The notes under the pieces were generated by a model. It was given only the letters and a program-made list of their open reading frames with translations. It searched no databases and was not told where the DNA came from. The position numbers and the translations under genes were made by a program. Below are positions 36,377 through 46,048 of a DNA stretch of 64,000 nt, in pieces. The stretch is taken from assembly GCA_002699025.1 (NCBI GenBank), contig PABA01000168.1:1-64000 (forward strand). The letters run 5' to 3'. This DNA comes from Sandaracinus sp. (GTDB lineage Bacteria; Myxococcota_A; Polyangia; Polyangiales; Houyiibacteriaceae). Position 1 is the first letter of the stretch, and every line of letters begins with the position of its first letter.

Positions 36377-39300
36377 ATGCCGCCGCCCGCCCCCGCCGAC
36401 GCCCGCGACGCCCCGGCGAGCCCGCCCCCGGGCCCGCTCCACCCGGCCCAGCGGCGCCTCCTCGCCGAGGAGCTCGTGCGCTTGCGCCGTGCCGACGAGG
36501 CGCGCCGCTGGGTGGCGAGCCAGCGCGCCGGCCGCATCGATCCGAACCCCCACCAGATCGACGCCGTCGTCTTCGCCCTCCAGAAGGTGCGCGAGGGCGG
36601 CTGCATCCTCGCCGACGAGGTCGGCCTCGGGAAGACCATCGAGGCGGGCCTGGTCATCGCCCAGCTTCGCGCCGAGGGCGCCACGCGCGTGCTCCTCATC
36701 GTGCCCAAGCCCCTGCTCGGCCAGTGGCGCCAGGAGCTCTACGCTCTCTTCGGGATCGCCGCCCGCGAGGCCCGGGCCGAGCCCGGCGACCTCGACGCGG
36801 ACGGCGTCTACATCGTCGGCCGGGAGGCCGCCGGCCAGAAGGTCATGGCGGGGCTCCTCGCCCAGCAGGCCTGGGACCTCTGCGTCATCGACGAGGCCCA
36901 CGAGATGTTCGCCGGCGTCTGGCGTCGCTACGACGCGGGCGGCCGCTACCAGGCCGACTCGCCCCACGCGAAGATCGCCGGCCGCGTGAAGGAGGCCCTC
37001 GGGCCGACCCCCATGCTCCTGCTGACGGCGACGCCGATCCAGAACTCGCTCGCCGAGCTCTGGGGCCTCGTCCAGTTCGTCGACCCGACGGGCACGCTCC
37101 TCGGCGATCTGCCGACCTTCCGCGCCGTCTTCACGGCCCAGGGCGATCGCCGCCTCGCCCCCGGCGCCGCCCACGAGCTCCAGCGGCGCATGGGCCAGGT
37201 CGTCCAGCGCACGCTCCGCCGGCAGGCCCAGGCCTTCATGCGTCGCCCCTTCGTCGACCGCCGCGCGCGCACCTTCGAGTACGCGATGCAGCCCGAGGAG
37301 AAGGCGCTCTACGACGACGTCACGCGCTACCTCCTCCGGCCGCACCTGCAGGCCTTCCGCGGCAGCCACCGCTCGCTGCTCCTGCTCGGCTTCCACCGGC
37401 GCATGGCCTCGTCCAAGGCGGCGCTCGCCGCGAGCCTGGCGAACGTGGAGACGCGGCTCGAGCGCATGCTCCGGGCGGCCGAGGGCGGACGCCTCGACGA
37501 GGGCGAGGAGACGGCCCGGGTCTTCGTGGACGACCTCGACGACGACGAGATCGTCGAGGCGCTCGAGGCGGAGGAGCGCGACGAGGGGGGCGACCTCCAG
37601 GCCGAGGCGATCGGCGAGGAGCTCGCCCACGTGCGCGCGCTGAAGGAGCGGGCGGAGGGGCTCGCGACGGACAGCAAGGCCCAGGCGCTGATGCAGGCGG
37701 TGCGGGTCGTGCTCCGGCGCGGCGAGCGCGGCGAGGGGAGCGGCAAGGTGGTGATCTTCACCGAGTCGCTCACGACCCAGAGCTACCTGCGCGCGCTCCT
37801 CGTGCAAGGGGGCGTGGCGCGGGAGGACGAGATCACCCTCTTCCGCGGGCAGAACGTCGGGCCGCGCGCGCAGGAGGCGCTCGAGGCCTGGGAGCGCGAG
37901 GTCGAGGCGCACCTGCCGGCCCGGGAGCGGCCCTCGCGGCAGGTCGCCGTGCGCCTCGCGCTGGTGCACGAGTTCCGCGAGAAGACGAAGGTCTTCATCG
38001 GCACGGAGGCGGCGGCGAAGGGCCTGAACCTCCAGTTCTGCGACACGATCGTCAACTACGACCTGCCCTGGAACCCGCAGCGCATCGAGCAGCGCATCGG
38101 CCGCTGCCACCGCTACGGGCAGACCCGCGACGTGACGGTCATCAACTTCCTCGCGAAGGACAACGCGGCCCAGCAGCTCACCTACGAGATCCTCAGCCGC
38201 AAGCTCGAGCTCTTCGGCACGGTCCTCGGCGCCTCCGACGAGGTGCTCCACGCGGCCGGCGAGGCGCCGAGCGACGCGCTCCTCGGGGCGCTCTCGGCGG
38301 ACTTCGAGGCGCAGCTGAACCGCATCTATCGGCAGGCGCGGAGCGTGGAGGAGATCGAGGCGAAGCTGGGGGAGCTGCGGGAGGCGACGGACGAGCGGCG
38401 GCGGCACTTCGAGGAGGAGCACGAGCGGACGCGGAGCCTCATCGAGACGCGCCTCGACGCGACCGTGCGCAAGGTCTTCGAGCGCATCCGGGAGGCGCTC
38501 CCGGCGGAGCTCGCGGCCTTCGACGCGCAGCTCGAGCGGCTCTTGGTCGCGTACCTCGAGGCGCTCGGGGTGGGCTTCGAGGTGGAGCGCGAGGAGGCGG
38601 AGGCCGGCCAGGTGCGGCGGCGCTTCGCGCTCGGTGCGTCGGCGGCGCTCCCCGAGGGGCTCGAGGCCGGGCTCGAGGTGAGCGTCGGGCCGCCGGCGCA
38701 GGACGAGGAGGAGGAGGCGCTCGCGGATCCGCTCCACCTCGGGCACCCGCTCGTGCTCGCGGCGGTGGAGGAGGCGCGGGCGGCCACGGCGGCGCCGCGT
38801 GCGGTACGCGTGGCCGGGGGCGGCGCGGTGCGGGGGCGGCTCCGCGTCTTGAAGCTCCGCTTCGATGGGCTCGAGCCCGTGGAGCGGATCGCGGCCGTGG
38901 GCGCGCGTGTCGAGGGGGAGGGGCTCACGCCGCTCGCGGCGGAGGAGGCGGCGGCGCTGCTCGAGCGCGTTCGCCGCGGGCCCCTGGAGGAGGCGGAGGG
39001 GCTCGAGGTGCCGGAGGACGGGCTGCTCTTCGAGGACCTCGCGGCGGAGGCGCTCTTCGACGCGCAGGCCGAGGTCGAGGACGTGGAGCAGGCGCGCTTC
39101 GAGGAGGCCGTCGAGCGGCTCGAGCGCTACGTGGACGATCGCGTGCTGGTGCTGCGGCGCGAGCGGGGGGAGCTCGAGGCGCAGCTCGCCGACGCGGAGC
39201 GGGCCCGGGACGCGGCGCTCGGCTCGGCGCGGCGGACGAAGGCGGAGGCGGCCGTGAAGCGCTACGGCGAGCGGCTCGAGGCGCTGGATGCGCGGCTGGA

Positions 39301-39445
39301 CGCGCTCCGCGATCGGGAGGACGGCACCTACCAGGCGCAGAAGGAGCGGGTGCATGCGCGCCGCTACGCGCCGCCGCGGGTGGAGCCGGTGCTCGAGCTG
39401 ATCTTCGAGGCGCCCGAGGCGGCGCTCACGGGGGAGGGCGCGTGA
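36377..39445 (+). CDS. SNF2/RapA-like helicase of an SbcCD-linked cassette
   Basis: A 1022-residue SF2 translocase. Lobe 1 has PHQIDAVVFALQ, Walker A DEVGLGKT (80-87), DEAH at 172-175 and LLTATPIQNS. Lobe 2 has KVVIFTESLTTQSYL, GTEAAAKGLNLQFCDTIVNYDLPWNP and motif VI QRIGRCHRYGQTRD (about 571-583), the RapA/DrmD-type signature rather than Swi2. The C-terminal 400 residues are acidic coiled coil and unassigned domains. ATG at 36377 is preferred; a TTG at 36329 would lie inside the -35 box. It is followed 97 bp on by the SbcD-like gene. The association suggests DNA end processing or defence; untested. Confidence 0.88.
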   Translation: MPPPAPADARDAPASPPPGPLHPAQRRLLAEELVRLRRADEARRWVASQRAGRIDPNPHQIDAVVFALQKVREGGCILADEVGLGKTIEAGLVIAQLRAEGATRVLLIVPKPLLGQWRQELYALFGIAAREARAEPGDLDADGVYIVGREAAGQKVMAGLLAQQAWDLCVIDEAHEMFAGVWRRYDAGGRYQADSPHAKIAGRVKEALGPTPMLLLTATPIQNSLAELWGLVQFVDPTGTLLGDLPTFRAVFTAQGDRRLAPGAAHELQRRMGQVVQRTLRRQAQAFMRRPFVDRRARTFEYAMQPEEKALYDDVTRYLLRPHLQAFRGSHRSLLLLGFHRRMASSKAALAASLANVETRLERMLRAAEGGRLDEGEETARVFVDDLDDDEIVEALEAEERDEGGDLQAEAIGEELAHVRALKERAEGLATDSKAQALMQAVRVVLRRGERGEGSGKVVIFTESLTTQSYLRALLVQGGVAREDEITLFRGQNVGPRAQEALEAWEREVEAHLPARERPSRQVAVRLALVHEFREKTKVFIGTEAAAKGLNLQFCDTIVNYDLPWNPQRIEQRIGRCHRYGQTRDVTVINFLAKDNAAQQLTYEILSRKLELFGTVLGASDEVLHAAGEAPSDALLGALSADFEAQLNRIYRQARSVEEIEAKLGELREATDERRRHFEEEHERTRSLIETRLDATVRKVFERIREALPAELAAFDAQLERLLVAYLEALGVGFEVEREEAEAGQVRRRFALGASAALPEGLEAGLEVSVGPPAQDEEEEALADPLHLGHPLVLAAVEEARAATAAPRAVRVAGGGAVRGRLRVLKLRFDGLEPVERIAAVGARVEGEGLTPLAAEEAAALLERVRRGPLEEAEGLEVPEDGLLFEDLAAEALFDAQAEVEDVEQARFEEAVERLERYVDDRVLVLRRERGELEAQLADAERARDAALGSARRTKAEAAVKRYGERLEALDARLDALRDREDGTYQAQKERVHARRYAPPRVEPVLELIFEAPEAALTGEGA

Positions 39446-39542
39446 GGCCGGGCGCTTCGCTCCCGGAAGGGGCGCCGTGCTCCGCGGGGGCTCCGCTCGG
39501 GTGCCCCTCGGACCATGTGCGCCCGACGCTCCGTTCGCATCG

Positions 39543-40823
39543 ATGGCCGCGAAGGAAGAGCCCGTGGAGGATCCCGTGGAGGAGCCCGTGGAAGAGCTGG
39601 ACGCGCCCGCCGAAGGAGACGCCCTGCCGCCGGAGGACGAGGTGGCGCTGACCGTCCTCCACACGGCCGATTGGCACCTCGGTCGCCGCTTCCCCGCCTT
39701 CGACGAGGACGACGCGCGGACCCTCTCGCGGGCTCGCCTCGAGGTCGTCGAGCGCATCTTCGGCGTGGCCGACCGCCGCCGCGTCGACGCCGTCCTCTGC
39801 GCCGGCGACCTCTTCGACGAGCCGAGCCCGGACGCCCAGTTCTGGGAGGGCCTGCTCGCCATCCTCGAGCGCGCCGCCCGGCCCGAGCGACCCATCGTGC
39901 TCCTCCCCGGCAACCACGACCCGCTGATCGCCGGCAGCGTCTGGCATCCGACGCACCCGCTGCGGCAGCGCCTCCCCGAGGGCGTGCACGTGGTCGATCG
40001 GGACGACTTCGAGCTCGCGCTGGGCGAGGGCGCCGTGCTCCACGCGCGCCCCTGCCGGAGCAAGGCCGGCCAGAAGGACAACGCCCTCGCCTTGCCGGCC
40101 CGCGAGGAGGGCGACGCGCGCATCCGCATCGGCATGGTCCACGGCCAGACCTTCGACGTGCCCGGTTGCCAGCAGAACTTCCCCATCGCCGAGGACGCCG
40201 CCGTGCGCCGCGGCTTCGACTACCTCGCCATCGGCGACACGCACGCCTACCGGAAGGTCCCGCCCGACGCCGAGGTGCCGACCGTCTATCCCTCGGCGCC
40301 CGAGGCGACGAACTTCGGCGAGAAGGACACGGGCTACGTCGCCCTCGTGCTCTTCCTCCGGCACCGGCGCCGCGCCGTGGTGCGCCCCGAGCGGGTGGCG
40401 CGCTGGACCTGGCGCCGCGAGAAGGTGACCTCCCTCGCGCGGCTCCGCGAGCTCGCCACCGAGGACCTCGCGCGGACCGTGCTCCGCCTCGAGCTCTCCA
40501 TGCCCGTCTCGCCGGAGGAGTACGGCGAGGTGGAGCAGCTCCTCGCCGCGCTGAAGGGGAGCGAGGCGGCGCACGGGCGCGTGGGCGTGCTGCGGGTCGA
40601 GCGGGACGAGCTCCAGCTCGTGACCGAGGACATCGAGCGCTACTTCGAGCGGCTCCCGGCCGTGCTCCGCGCCACCGTCGAGCGGCTCAAGGCGCGCGAG
40701 GCGGAGCAGCCCGAGCAGGCGCGGCGGGCCCTCTACCAGCTCTACCGGCTGACCCGCGCGGCCGGGGGCTCCGGCGTTGGCGCGGCCGGCGACTCGGACG
40801 CATCCGCGGAGGACGGCGCGTGA
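39543..40823 (+). CDS. SbcD/Mre11/YhaO-like DNA nuclease subunit
   Basis: A 426-residue calcineurin-like metallophosphoesterase. After an acidic repeat tail (PVEDPVEEPVEE) come the metal motifs in order: HTADWHLGR (Asp43, His45), AGDLFD (Asp89), LPGNHDP (Asn124, His125), MVHGQT and IGDTHAY. The 'cap' region is shorter than in E. coli SbcD, closer to YhaO-type proteins. Mre11-family enzymes are Mn-dependent nucleases that work with a Rad50-type ATPase. Its TGA overlaps the GTG of that partner gene (GTGA), which supports a stoichiometric complex. Confidence 0.9.
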   Translation: MAAKEEPVEDPVEEPVEELDAPAEGDALPPEDEVALTVLHTADWHLGRRFPAFDEDDARTLSRARLEVVERIFGVADRRRVDAVLCAGDLFDEPSPDAQFWEGLLAILERAARPERPIVLLPGNHDPLIAGSVWHPTHPLRQRLPEGVHVVDRDDFELALGEGAVLHARPCRSKAGQKDNALALPAREEGDARIRIGMVHGQTFDVPGCQQNFPIAEDAAVRRGFDYLAIGDTHAYRKVPPDAEVPTVYPSAPEATNFGEKDTGYVALVLFLRHRRRAVVRPERVARWTWRREKVTSLARLRELATEDLARTVLRLELSMPVSPEEYGEVEQLLAALKGSEAAHGRVGVLRVERDELQLVTEDIERYFERLPAVLRATVERLKAREAEQPEQARRALYQLYRLTRAAGGSGVGAAGDSDASAEDGA

Positions 40824-43800
40824 GGCTGGTCGCCCTCGAGGTGCGCGACTTCGGGCGCGTGGGCCACGCGGAGCTGGCCCTCGGCGAGGGGCTGAACGTG
40901 CTCTACGGGCCGAACGACCTCGGCAAGAGCACGCTCGCCCAGGCGCTCCGGGCGGCGCTTCTCTTGCCCCACTCCTCGTCGGCGGCGAAGGCCTTCGTGC
41001 CCTGGGACCGGGACGCGACGCCGGCCGTGACCCTGACCTTCCGCGACGACGAGGGGCGCTGGTGGCGGGTCGCGAAGACCTGGGGCACGGGCTCGCGCGG
41101 GAGCTCCCTGCTGGAGGCGTCGACCGACGGGAAGACCTGGACCGTCGACGCGAAGGCGCGCGAGGTGGACGGCAAGCTCCGCGAGCTCCTCGGCTGGGGT
41201 ATCCGCGGGCCGGGCGGGAAGGGCGCGCCGCGTGGGCTGCCGGAGAGCTTCCTGACGAAGGTGCTCCTCGGCGAGCAGGCGGACGTGACGGCCGTGCTCC
41301 GCGAGACCCTCGAGGCGGACTCGGACGAGGCCGGGCGCGAGCGGCTCACGCGGGCGCTCGAAGCCTACGCCCAGGACCCGCTCTTCAAGGAGGTGCTCGA
41401 GGAGGCGCAGGGGAAGGTGGACCAGGCCTTCACGGCGACGGGCAAGCGGCGCTCGGGGCGGAGCTCGCCCTTCCGCGAGGTGCGCGAGCTGGTGAAGGCG
41501 GCGCGGCGCGGGCGCGAGGAGGCCGAGGAGGAGCTGAAGCGCGCGGAGAGCGCCCTCGAGGAGGCCGAGGGGCTCCAGCGGGCGCATCGGACGGCGGCGG
41601 CGCGGCTCGGGCGGGCCGAGGAGGCGCGGAAGAGGCTCCGCGCGCGGGCCGAGGCGACGCGCGTCTTTCGGGCGGCGAAGGCGCGCTTCGAGGAGGCGGC
41701 CCGGCGCCTCGCGGAGCACGAGGCGGAGCGGGAGCGGCTCGTCGCCCTCGAGGAGGAGATCGGCGCGCTGGGCGCCGAGCGCGAGCGGCGCGAGGCCGCG
41801 CTGAAGGCGGCGGAGGCGGAGGCCGAGCGCGCGGCGGCCGAGGCGGCGCGGGCCGAGGAGGCGCGCCGCGCGGCGGCGGCGGGCGAGGGCGAGAAGGAGC
41901 GGCAGCTCCAGGAGGCGTCCCTGCGCGAGCGGCTCGCGGCGGCGCGGGCAGCGCTCGAGGCGGCCGAGGCGCGGGCGGCGGCGGAGGCGACGGCGAAGGA
42001 GGCGTGGGCGGCGGCGGAGGCGGCGCGGGCCGAGGAGCAGGCGACGCGCGAGGCCCTCGAGGAGGCGAAGGCGGCGCGGGCGGGCGCCGCGGCGGCGCTC
42101 GCGGCGCTCGAGCACGCGCGGGTGGAGCTCGACCGGCGGGAGGTCGCGCGGGAGCGCGAGGCGGCGGAGGCGGCCGGCGCGGAGGCGGCGGCGCTGAAGA
42201 AGGACGCGGCCGCGGCCCGGGGCGAGGCGACCCGGCGGGAGAAGGCGCTCCCGGCGCTCCCGGAGGCGGAGGCGCTGGACGCGCTCCGCGCGCTCCGGCG
42301 CGAGCTCGAGGTGGCCGAGGCGAAGCTCGACGTGGGGCTCTCGGTGGCGCTCCGGCGTCAGCCGGCGGTCACGGTGGACGCGCACGTCGACGAGGAGCCG
42401 GTGGAGGTGCCCGAAGGCCGGGCCGTCGACCTCGAGGCGCGGCGCGAGGTGCGCGTGAGCATCGCGCTCCCGACGGGGGAGCCGATGGCGGATCTCGTCG
42501 TGCGCGGCGGCGGGGCGGACGCGCGCCGGGAGGCGGAGGCGCTCCGCGCGCGCTGGGAGGCGGAGGGCGCGCCCTCGCTCGAGGCGGCCGGCCTGGAGGA
42601 CCTCGAGGCGCTGACGGCGGCCGTGCGCGACGCGGAGAAGGAGCGGGCGGCCATCGCGCGGCGGCGCGAGGAGGCCGACCGGCTCGCGGAGAAGGCCGAG
42701 GCCGCGGCGAGGCGTGCGGAGGCGCTGGAGGGGCTCCGGCGGCGCGAGGCCGAGCTCGAGCGGGCGCTCGAGGGCGTGGACCGGGAGGCGCTCGCCGCGG
42801 AGCTCGAGGGGGTCGAGGCGGCGGAGGCGCTCTTCGATCGGCGGCGCGAGGCCGAGGCCGCGCGCGAGGCGGCGGAGGCGCGGGAGAAGGAGGCGGCGGC
42901 GACGCTCGCGGAGCGGGCCCAGGCGGCGGCCGTGGCGGAGCGCGAGCGCGAGCTCGCCGAGGCGACGCTCGCGGAGCGGGGCGGGAGCGCGGGAGCGGGC
43001 GGCGCGGACGTGCCGGCCGCGCGGGAGGCGCTCGCGCGGCTCGAGGAGGAGCGGTCGCGGCTCGAGGCGTCCGCCGGGGCGGCGCTCGCGGAGGCGACGC
43101 GCGAGGCCGAGGCCGCGAAGGCGGCGCGGGGGGAGGCCGAGGCGGCGCTCGGGGCGGCGCGGGAGGCGCTCGGCGAGGTGCGGGAGGCGCTCGGGCGGGC
43201 GGAGACCAAGCAGGAGATGCTCGCCGAGCGGCTCGGCAAGGAGGCGCGGGCGAAGCTCGAGGCCGAGCGGGACGCGGCGCGGGAGGCGCTCGAGGCGGTG
43301 GAGGCGCCGGAGGCCGAGGTCGAGGAGGCGGAGCTCGAGGCGGCGGAGGCGGAGGCCACGGCGGCGGAGGAGGCGCTGCGCACGGCGGAGCGCGCGCTCG
43401 ACAAGCACGAAGGGCTCCTCGAGGGGACCGGCGGCGCCGTCGCGCAGGAGCGCTTCGAAGAGGCGCAGGAGGCCTTCGAGCGGGCGACGGCGAAGGAGGA
43501 GGAGGTCGAGGTCGAGTACGGCGCGTGGCGCCTGCTCACGGAGGCGCTCCGGGAGGCGGAGAACGCGGAGGGGGCGCACCTCGGCGAGGCGCTCGGGTCG
43601 AAGGTGGCGCCGCGTTTCGAGGAGCTGCTCGCGGCGGCGGGCGCGGAGCGTCCCTACGGGGCGCTGACGCTGGACGCGCACCTCGGGGCGGAGGGGATCG
43701 AGGCGCACGGGGAGCTGCGGGAGACGGAGGCGTTGAGCGTGGGCACGCGGGAGCAGCTCGCGACGCTGATCCGGCTGAGCGTGGCCGAGGCGCTCGGCGC

Positions 43801-44029
43801 GCCGCTGGTGCTCGACGATCACCTCACGCACACGGACCCGGCGCGGACGGCGTGGTTCCGCGACGTGCTCCGGGCGGCGGCGCACGACACGCAGGTGCTC
43901 GTGCTGACGTGCCACCCGCGGGCCTACCTCGAGGAGGGCGACCTGCCGGGGGAGGGCGAGGCGGCGCGGGACCGGGCCGCCGGGCTGGTGCGCGCGCTCG
44001 ACGCCGAGCGGATCATCGAGGCCGGCTGA
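40820..44029 (+). CDS. SbcC/Rad50/YhaN-like ATPase without zinc hook
   Basis: A 1069-residue SMC-like ATPase. Walker A is YGPNDLGKST (29-38). Walker B is PLVLDDHLTHTD (Asp999, Asp1000) with a following CHP. Between them are two very long Ala/Glu/Arg-rich coiled coils. They are broken at about residues 512-570 by a strand-rich insert (AVTVDAHVDEEPVEVPEG…VRVSIALPTGEPMADLVV). No CxxC is present; the only Cys seen is near residue 1034, so a Rad50 zinc hook is absent and dimerisation must use other means. Begins with GTG inside the stop of the nuclease gene. DNA double-strand-end tethering and processing is family knowledge. Confidence 0.88.
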   Translation: MRLVALEVRDFGRVGHAELALGEGLNVLYGPNDLGKSTLAQALRAALLLPHSSSAAKAFVPWDRDATPAVTLTFRDDEGRWWRVAKTWGTGSRGSSLLEASTDGKTWTVDAKAREVDGKLRELLGWGIRGPGGKGAPRGLPESFLTKVLLGEQADVTAVLRETLEADSDEAGRERLTRALEAYAQDPLFKEVLEEAQGKVDQAFTATGKRRSGRSSPFREVRELVKAARRGREEAEEELKRAESALEEAEGLQRAHRTAAARLGRAEEARKRLRARAEATRVFRAAKARFEEAARRLAEHEAERERLVALEEEIGALGAERERREAALKAAEAEAERAAAEAARAEEARRAAAAGEGEKERQLQEASLRERLAAARAALEAAEARAAAEATAKEAWAAAEAARAEEQATREALEEAKAARAGAAAALAALEHARVELDRREVAREREAAEAAGAEAAALKKDAAAARGEATRREKALPALPEAEALDALRALRRELEVAEAKLDVGLSVALRRQPAVTVDAHVDEEPVEVPEGRAVDLEARREVRVSIALPTGEPMADLVVRGGGADARREAEALRARWEAEGAPSLEAAGLEDLEALTAAVRDAEKERAAIARRREEADRLAEKAEAAARRAEALEGLRRREAELERALEGVDREALAAELEGVEAAEALFDRRREAEAAREAAEAREKEAAATLAERAQAAAVAERERELAEATLAERGGSAGAGGADVPAAREALARLEEERSRLEASAGAALAEATREAEAAKAARGEAEAALGAAREALGEVREALGRAETKQEMLAERLGKEARAKLEAERDAAREALEAVEAPEAEVEEAELEAAEAEATAAEEALRTAERALDKHEGLLEGTGGAVAQERFEEAQEAFERATAKEEEVEVEYGAWRLLTEALREAENAEGAHLGEALGSKVAPRFEELLAAAGAERPYGALTLDAHLGAEGIEAHGELRETEALSVGTREQLATLIRLSVAEALGAPLVLDDHLTHTDPARTAWFRDVLRAAAHDTQVLVLTCHPRAYLEEGDLPGEGEAARDRAAGLVRALDAERIIEAG

Positions 44030-44076
44030 GCTCCGCGCAGCGGCTGCGCCGTCCAGCGCCTACGGGCGCCGCGCGC

Positions 44077-44409
44077 CTATCCGAGCTGCCAGACGTCCAT
44101 CAGCCAGTCGAGGAGCTCGGTCTCGGCCGAGTCGATCCCGTCCACGGCCGCGAGGCCGACGAGCACGCCGTACATCCACTCGCGGACCTCGGGTCGCTGG
44201 ATGGCCGCGACGTGATCCGAGAGCTCCTCCGTCTCCATGGTCTGCGCGTCGGTCATCATCGACCAGAACCGGGTCGCGCCGATGTCCTTCGCCAGGGTGG
44301 AGACGGCGATGACCTCGTCGGGCGTGAACTGGCCGTCCATGCGCACCATCAGCCGGACCAGGCCCGCGAGCGCGAGCTGCTCTTCGGCCGTGAGCTCGTC
44401 GAAGGTCAC
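44077..44409 (-). CDS. Small TerB-like protein
   Basis: A 110-residue all-helical acidic protein. It has two 'hydrophobic-x-DG-x-x-x-x-E' motifs (VRMDGQFTPDEV and AAVDGIDSAETELL), as in TerB/DjlA-N-type domains that may bind metal; function unknown. The GTG at 44409 is chosen because TACACT (44416-44421, minus strand) lies six bases before it, fitting the leaderless pattern. A GTG at 44424 would place the start upstream of that box. It converges with the SbcC-like gene. Confidence 0.65.
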   Translation of the reverse strand: MTFDELTAEEQLALAGLVRLMVRMDGQFTPDEVIAVSTLAKDIGATRFWSMMTDAQTMETEELSDHVAAIQRPEVREWMYGVLVGLAAVDGIDSAETELLDWLMDVWQLG

Positions 44410-44538
44410 CGAGCGAGTGTACACGAGGGGGCTCGCCCACGTGTGCCGGACGGGGTCCCGCGGCGGGCCGGGGCGAGCCCGCCGCGCGCAGAGCCGCGCA
44501 GTTCAGCCGCGCAGTCGGCCGCGCAGTCGGCCGCGTAG

Positions 44539-45882
44539 TCAGCCGAGCAGGAAGAAGGCGGCGAGCGCGCCGAGGACGACGAGCAGGACGGCCGCGAGCG
44601 CGAGGAAGGGGCCGCGGCGGACCGGGAGGTCGGGCGGGTCGGCGGCGTGCGCGACGACGCTCGGCTCGAGCGAGGGGGCGCGGGCGCGGGCGGGCGCGGC
44701 GACGACCGGGGCCGTGGCCGGGGGCGACGCGCCGAGGGCGTCGGCCTGAGCGGGGCCCTCCACGCCGGCGAGCGAGGGCATCTCGGCGGTCGCCGCGAAG
44801 GCGTCGACGGGCACGGCGCCCGACGCGGGGTCCAGGGGCGTGGCGCCGGAGGCGGGCGCGGCGCCCGACGCGGGGTCCAGGCGCGTGGCGCCCGAGGCCG
44901 GCGCGACGTCGTCGATGGGCACGGCGCCCGAGCGGGGCTCGAGCGGCGCGCCAGAGGCCGGCGCTCGCCGGGGGTCGGGCTCCGGCGTGGCGCCGAGGGG
45001 CACGACCCCCGACGCCGGGTCGCTCGGCGCGGACGAGGCTGGCGAGACGTGCGGCGCCAGCGCGGCGGCGAAGCTCTCCACGTCCGGGAAGCGGCCCTCC
45101 GGCGCCAGCGTCAGCGCCCGGGCGAGCGCGGCCTCGACCGCTTGGGGCGCGTCCGGCCGCAGCGCCCCTAGGCGCGGCGGTGGGCCGGCCGTCTGCGCCT
45201 CGATGAGCGCGAAGAAGCTCGACACGTCGTAGGGCGGTCGCCCCGTGAGCATCTCGAAGAGCACCGCCCCGAGGCCGTACTGGTCGGCCCGCGCGTCGAC
45301 CGTCTTCGACGAGAGGAGCTGCTCCGGCGCCGCGTGCGTGGGCGTGCCCATGATCGCGGCGCTGTGCGTGATGTCGATGGCGTCGAGCACCTTCGAGACG
45401 CCGAAGTCGAGGACCACGGGCCGCGTCTCGGGGCCGCGCGCCGAGCGGTCGAGGAAGACGTTCGCCGGCTTCAGGTCCCGGTGGACGACGCCGGAGGCAT
45501 GCGCCGCCGAGACGGCCTCGGCGATGGGGAGCCAGAGCTGGATGGCCTCGCCGATGGGCAGGGGGCCGCGCGAGGCGATCACCACGTCGAGGGGGCGCCC
45601 CTCGAGGTGCTCCATGACCAGGAAGGGCCGCCCCGCATGCACGCCGAAGTCGGTCACCTTCACGACGTGGGGGTGGTCGAGCCGCCCCACGGCCTTCGCC
45701 TCGCGGAGGAAGCGCTCCACCACCTTCGGGTCCGTGGCGAGCTCGCTCTTGAGCACCTTCAACGCGACGTGGTGGCCGATGTGGGCGTGCCGCGCGAGGA
45801 CGATCTCGCCGCTCGCCCCCTGGCCGAGGAGCCGCTCGACGACATAGCTGCCGAGCTGCTCCCCGGGCGTCAGCCGTCTCAC
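44539..45882 (-). CDS. Membrane-anchored Ser/Thr protein kinase
   Basis: A 447-residue kinase. The N-terminal catalytic domain (about 13-275) has LLGQGASGEIVLARH, VALKVLK, HRDLKPANVFLD with Asp136, DFGVSKV and APEQLL. Then comes a long Pro/Ala linker with repeats of the 'LDPASGAxP' type (about 300-395) and a single C-terminal transmembrane helix (about 425-446), an N-in topology without an extracellular sensor. The GTG start at 45882 has GGGGGAG close upstream. TAAGCT lies further up, and a tiny frame ATG-GGG-GAG-CGG-TGA overlaps the start. Confidence 0.9.
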   Translation of the reverse strand: MRRLTPGEQLGSYVVERLLGQGASGEIVLARHAHIGHHVALKVLKSELATDPKVVERFLREAKAVGRLDHPHVVKVTDFGVHAGRPFLVMEHLEGRPLDVVIASRGPLPIGEAIQLWLPIAEAVSAAHASGVVHRDLKPANVFLDRSARGPETRPVVLDFGVSKVLDAIDITHSAAIMGTPTHAAPEQLLSSKTVDARADQYGLGAVLFEMLTGRPPYDVSSFFALIEAQTAGPPPRLGALRPDAPQAVEAALARALTLAPEGRFPDVESFAAALAPHVSPASSAPSDPASGVVPLGATPEPDPRRAPASGAPLEPRSGAVPIDDVAPASGATRLDPASGAAPASGATPLDPASGAVPVDAFAATAEMPSLAGVEGPAQADALGASPPATAPVVAAPARARAPSLEPSVVAHAADPPDLPVRRGPFLALAAVLLVVLGALAAFFLLG

Positions 45883-45901
45883 CGCTCCCCCATGGCCCGC
45901 C

Positions 45902-45907
45902 AGCTTA
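45902..45907 (-). promoter_or_regulatory. Candidate -10 box of the kinase gene
   Basis: TAAGCT on the minus strand places the transcript start near 45893, giving an 11-base leader that begins ATGGGGGAGCG ahead of the GTG at 45882. Confidence 0.35.
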
Positions 45908-46048
45908 GTGCGGGATCCGGGCCGGTAGAAGGGACCTGGCTGGACCCCCGCGCAGCACGCTCCGCCCGGCGCCAACGCGCGACGGAGTCTCGGACGCGCG
46001 ACGGGGCCGGGCGGAAACGAGCGGCGACGCCCGGAGGCGGCCGCGCGC

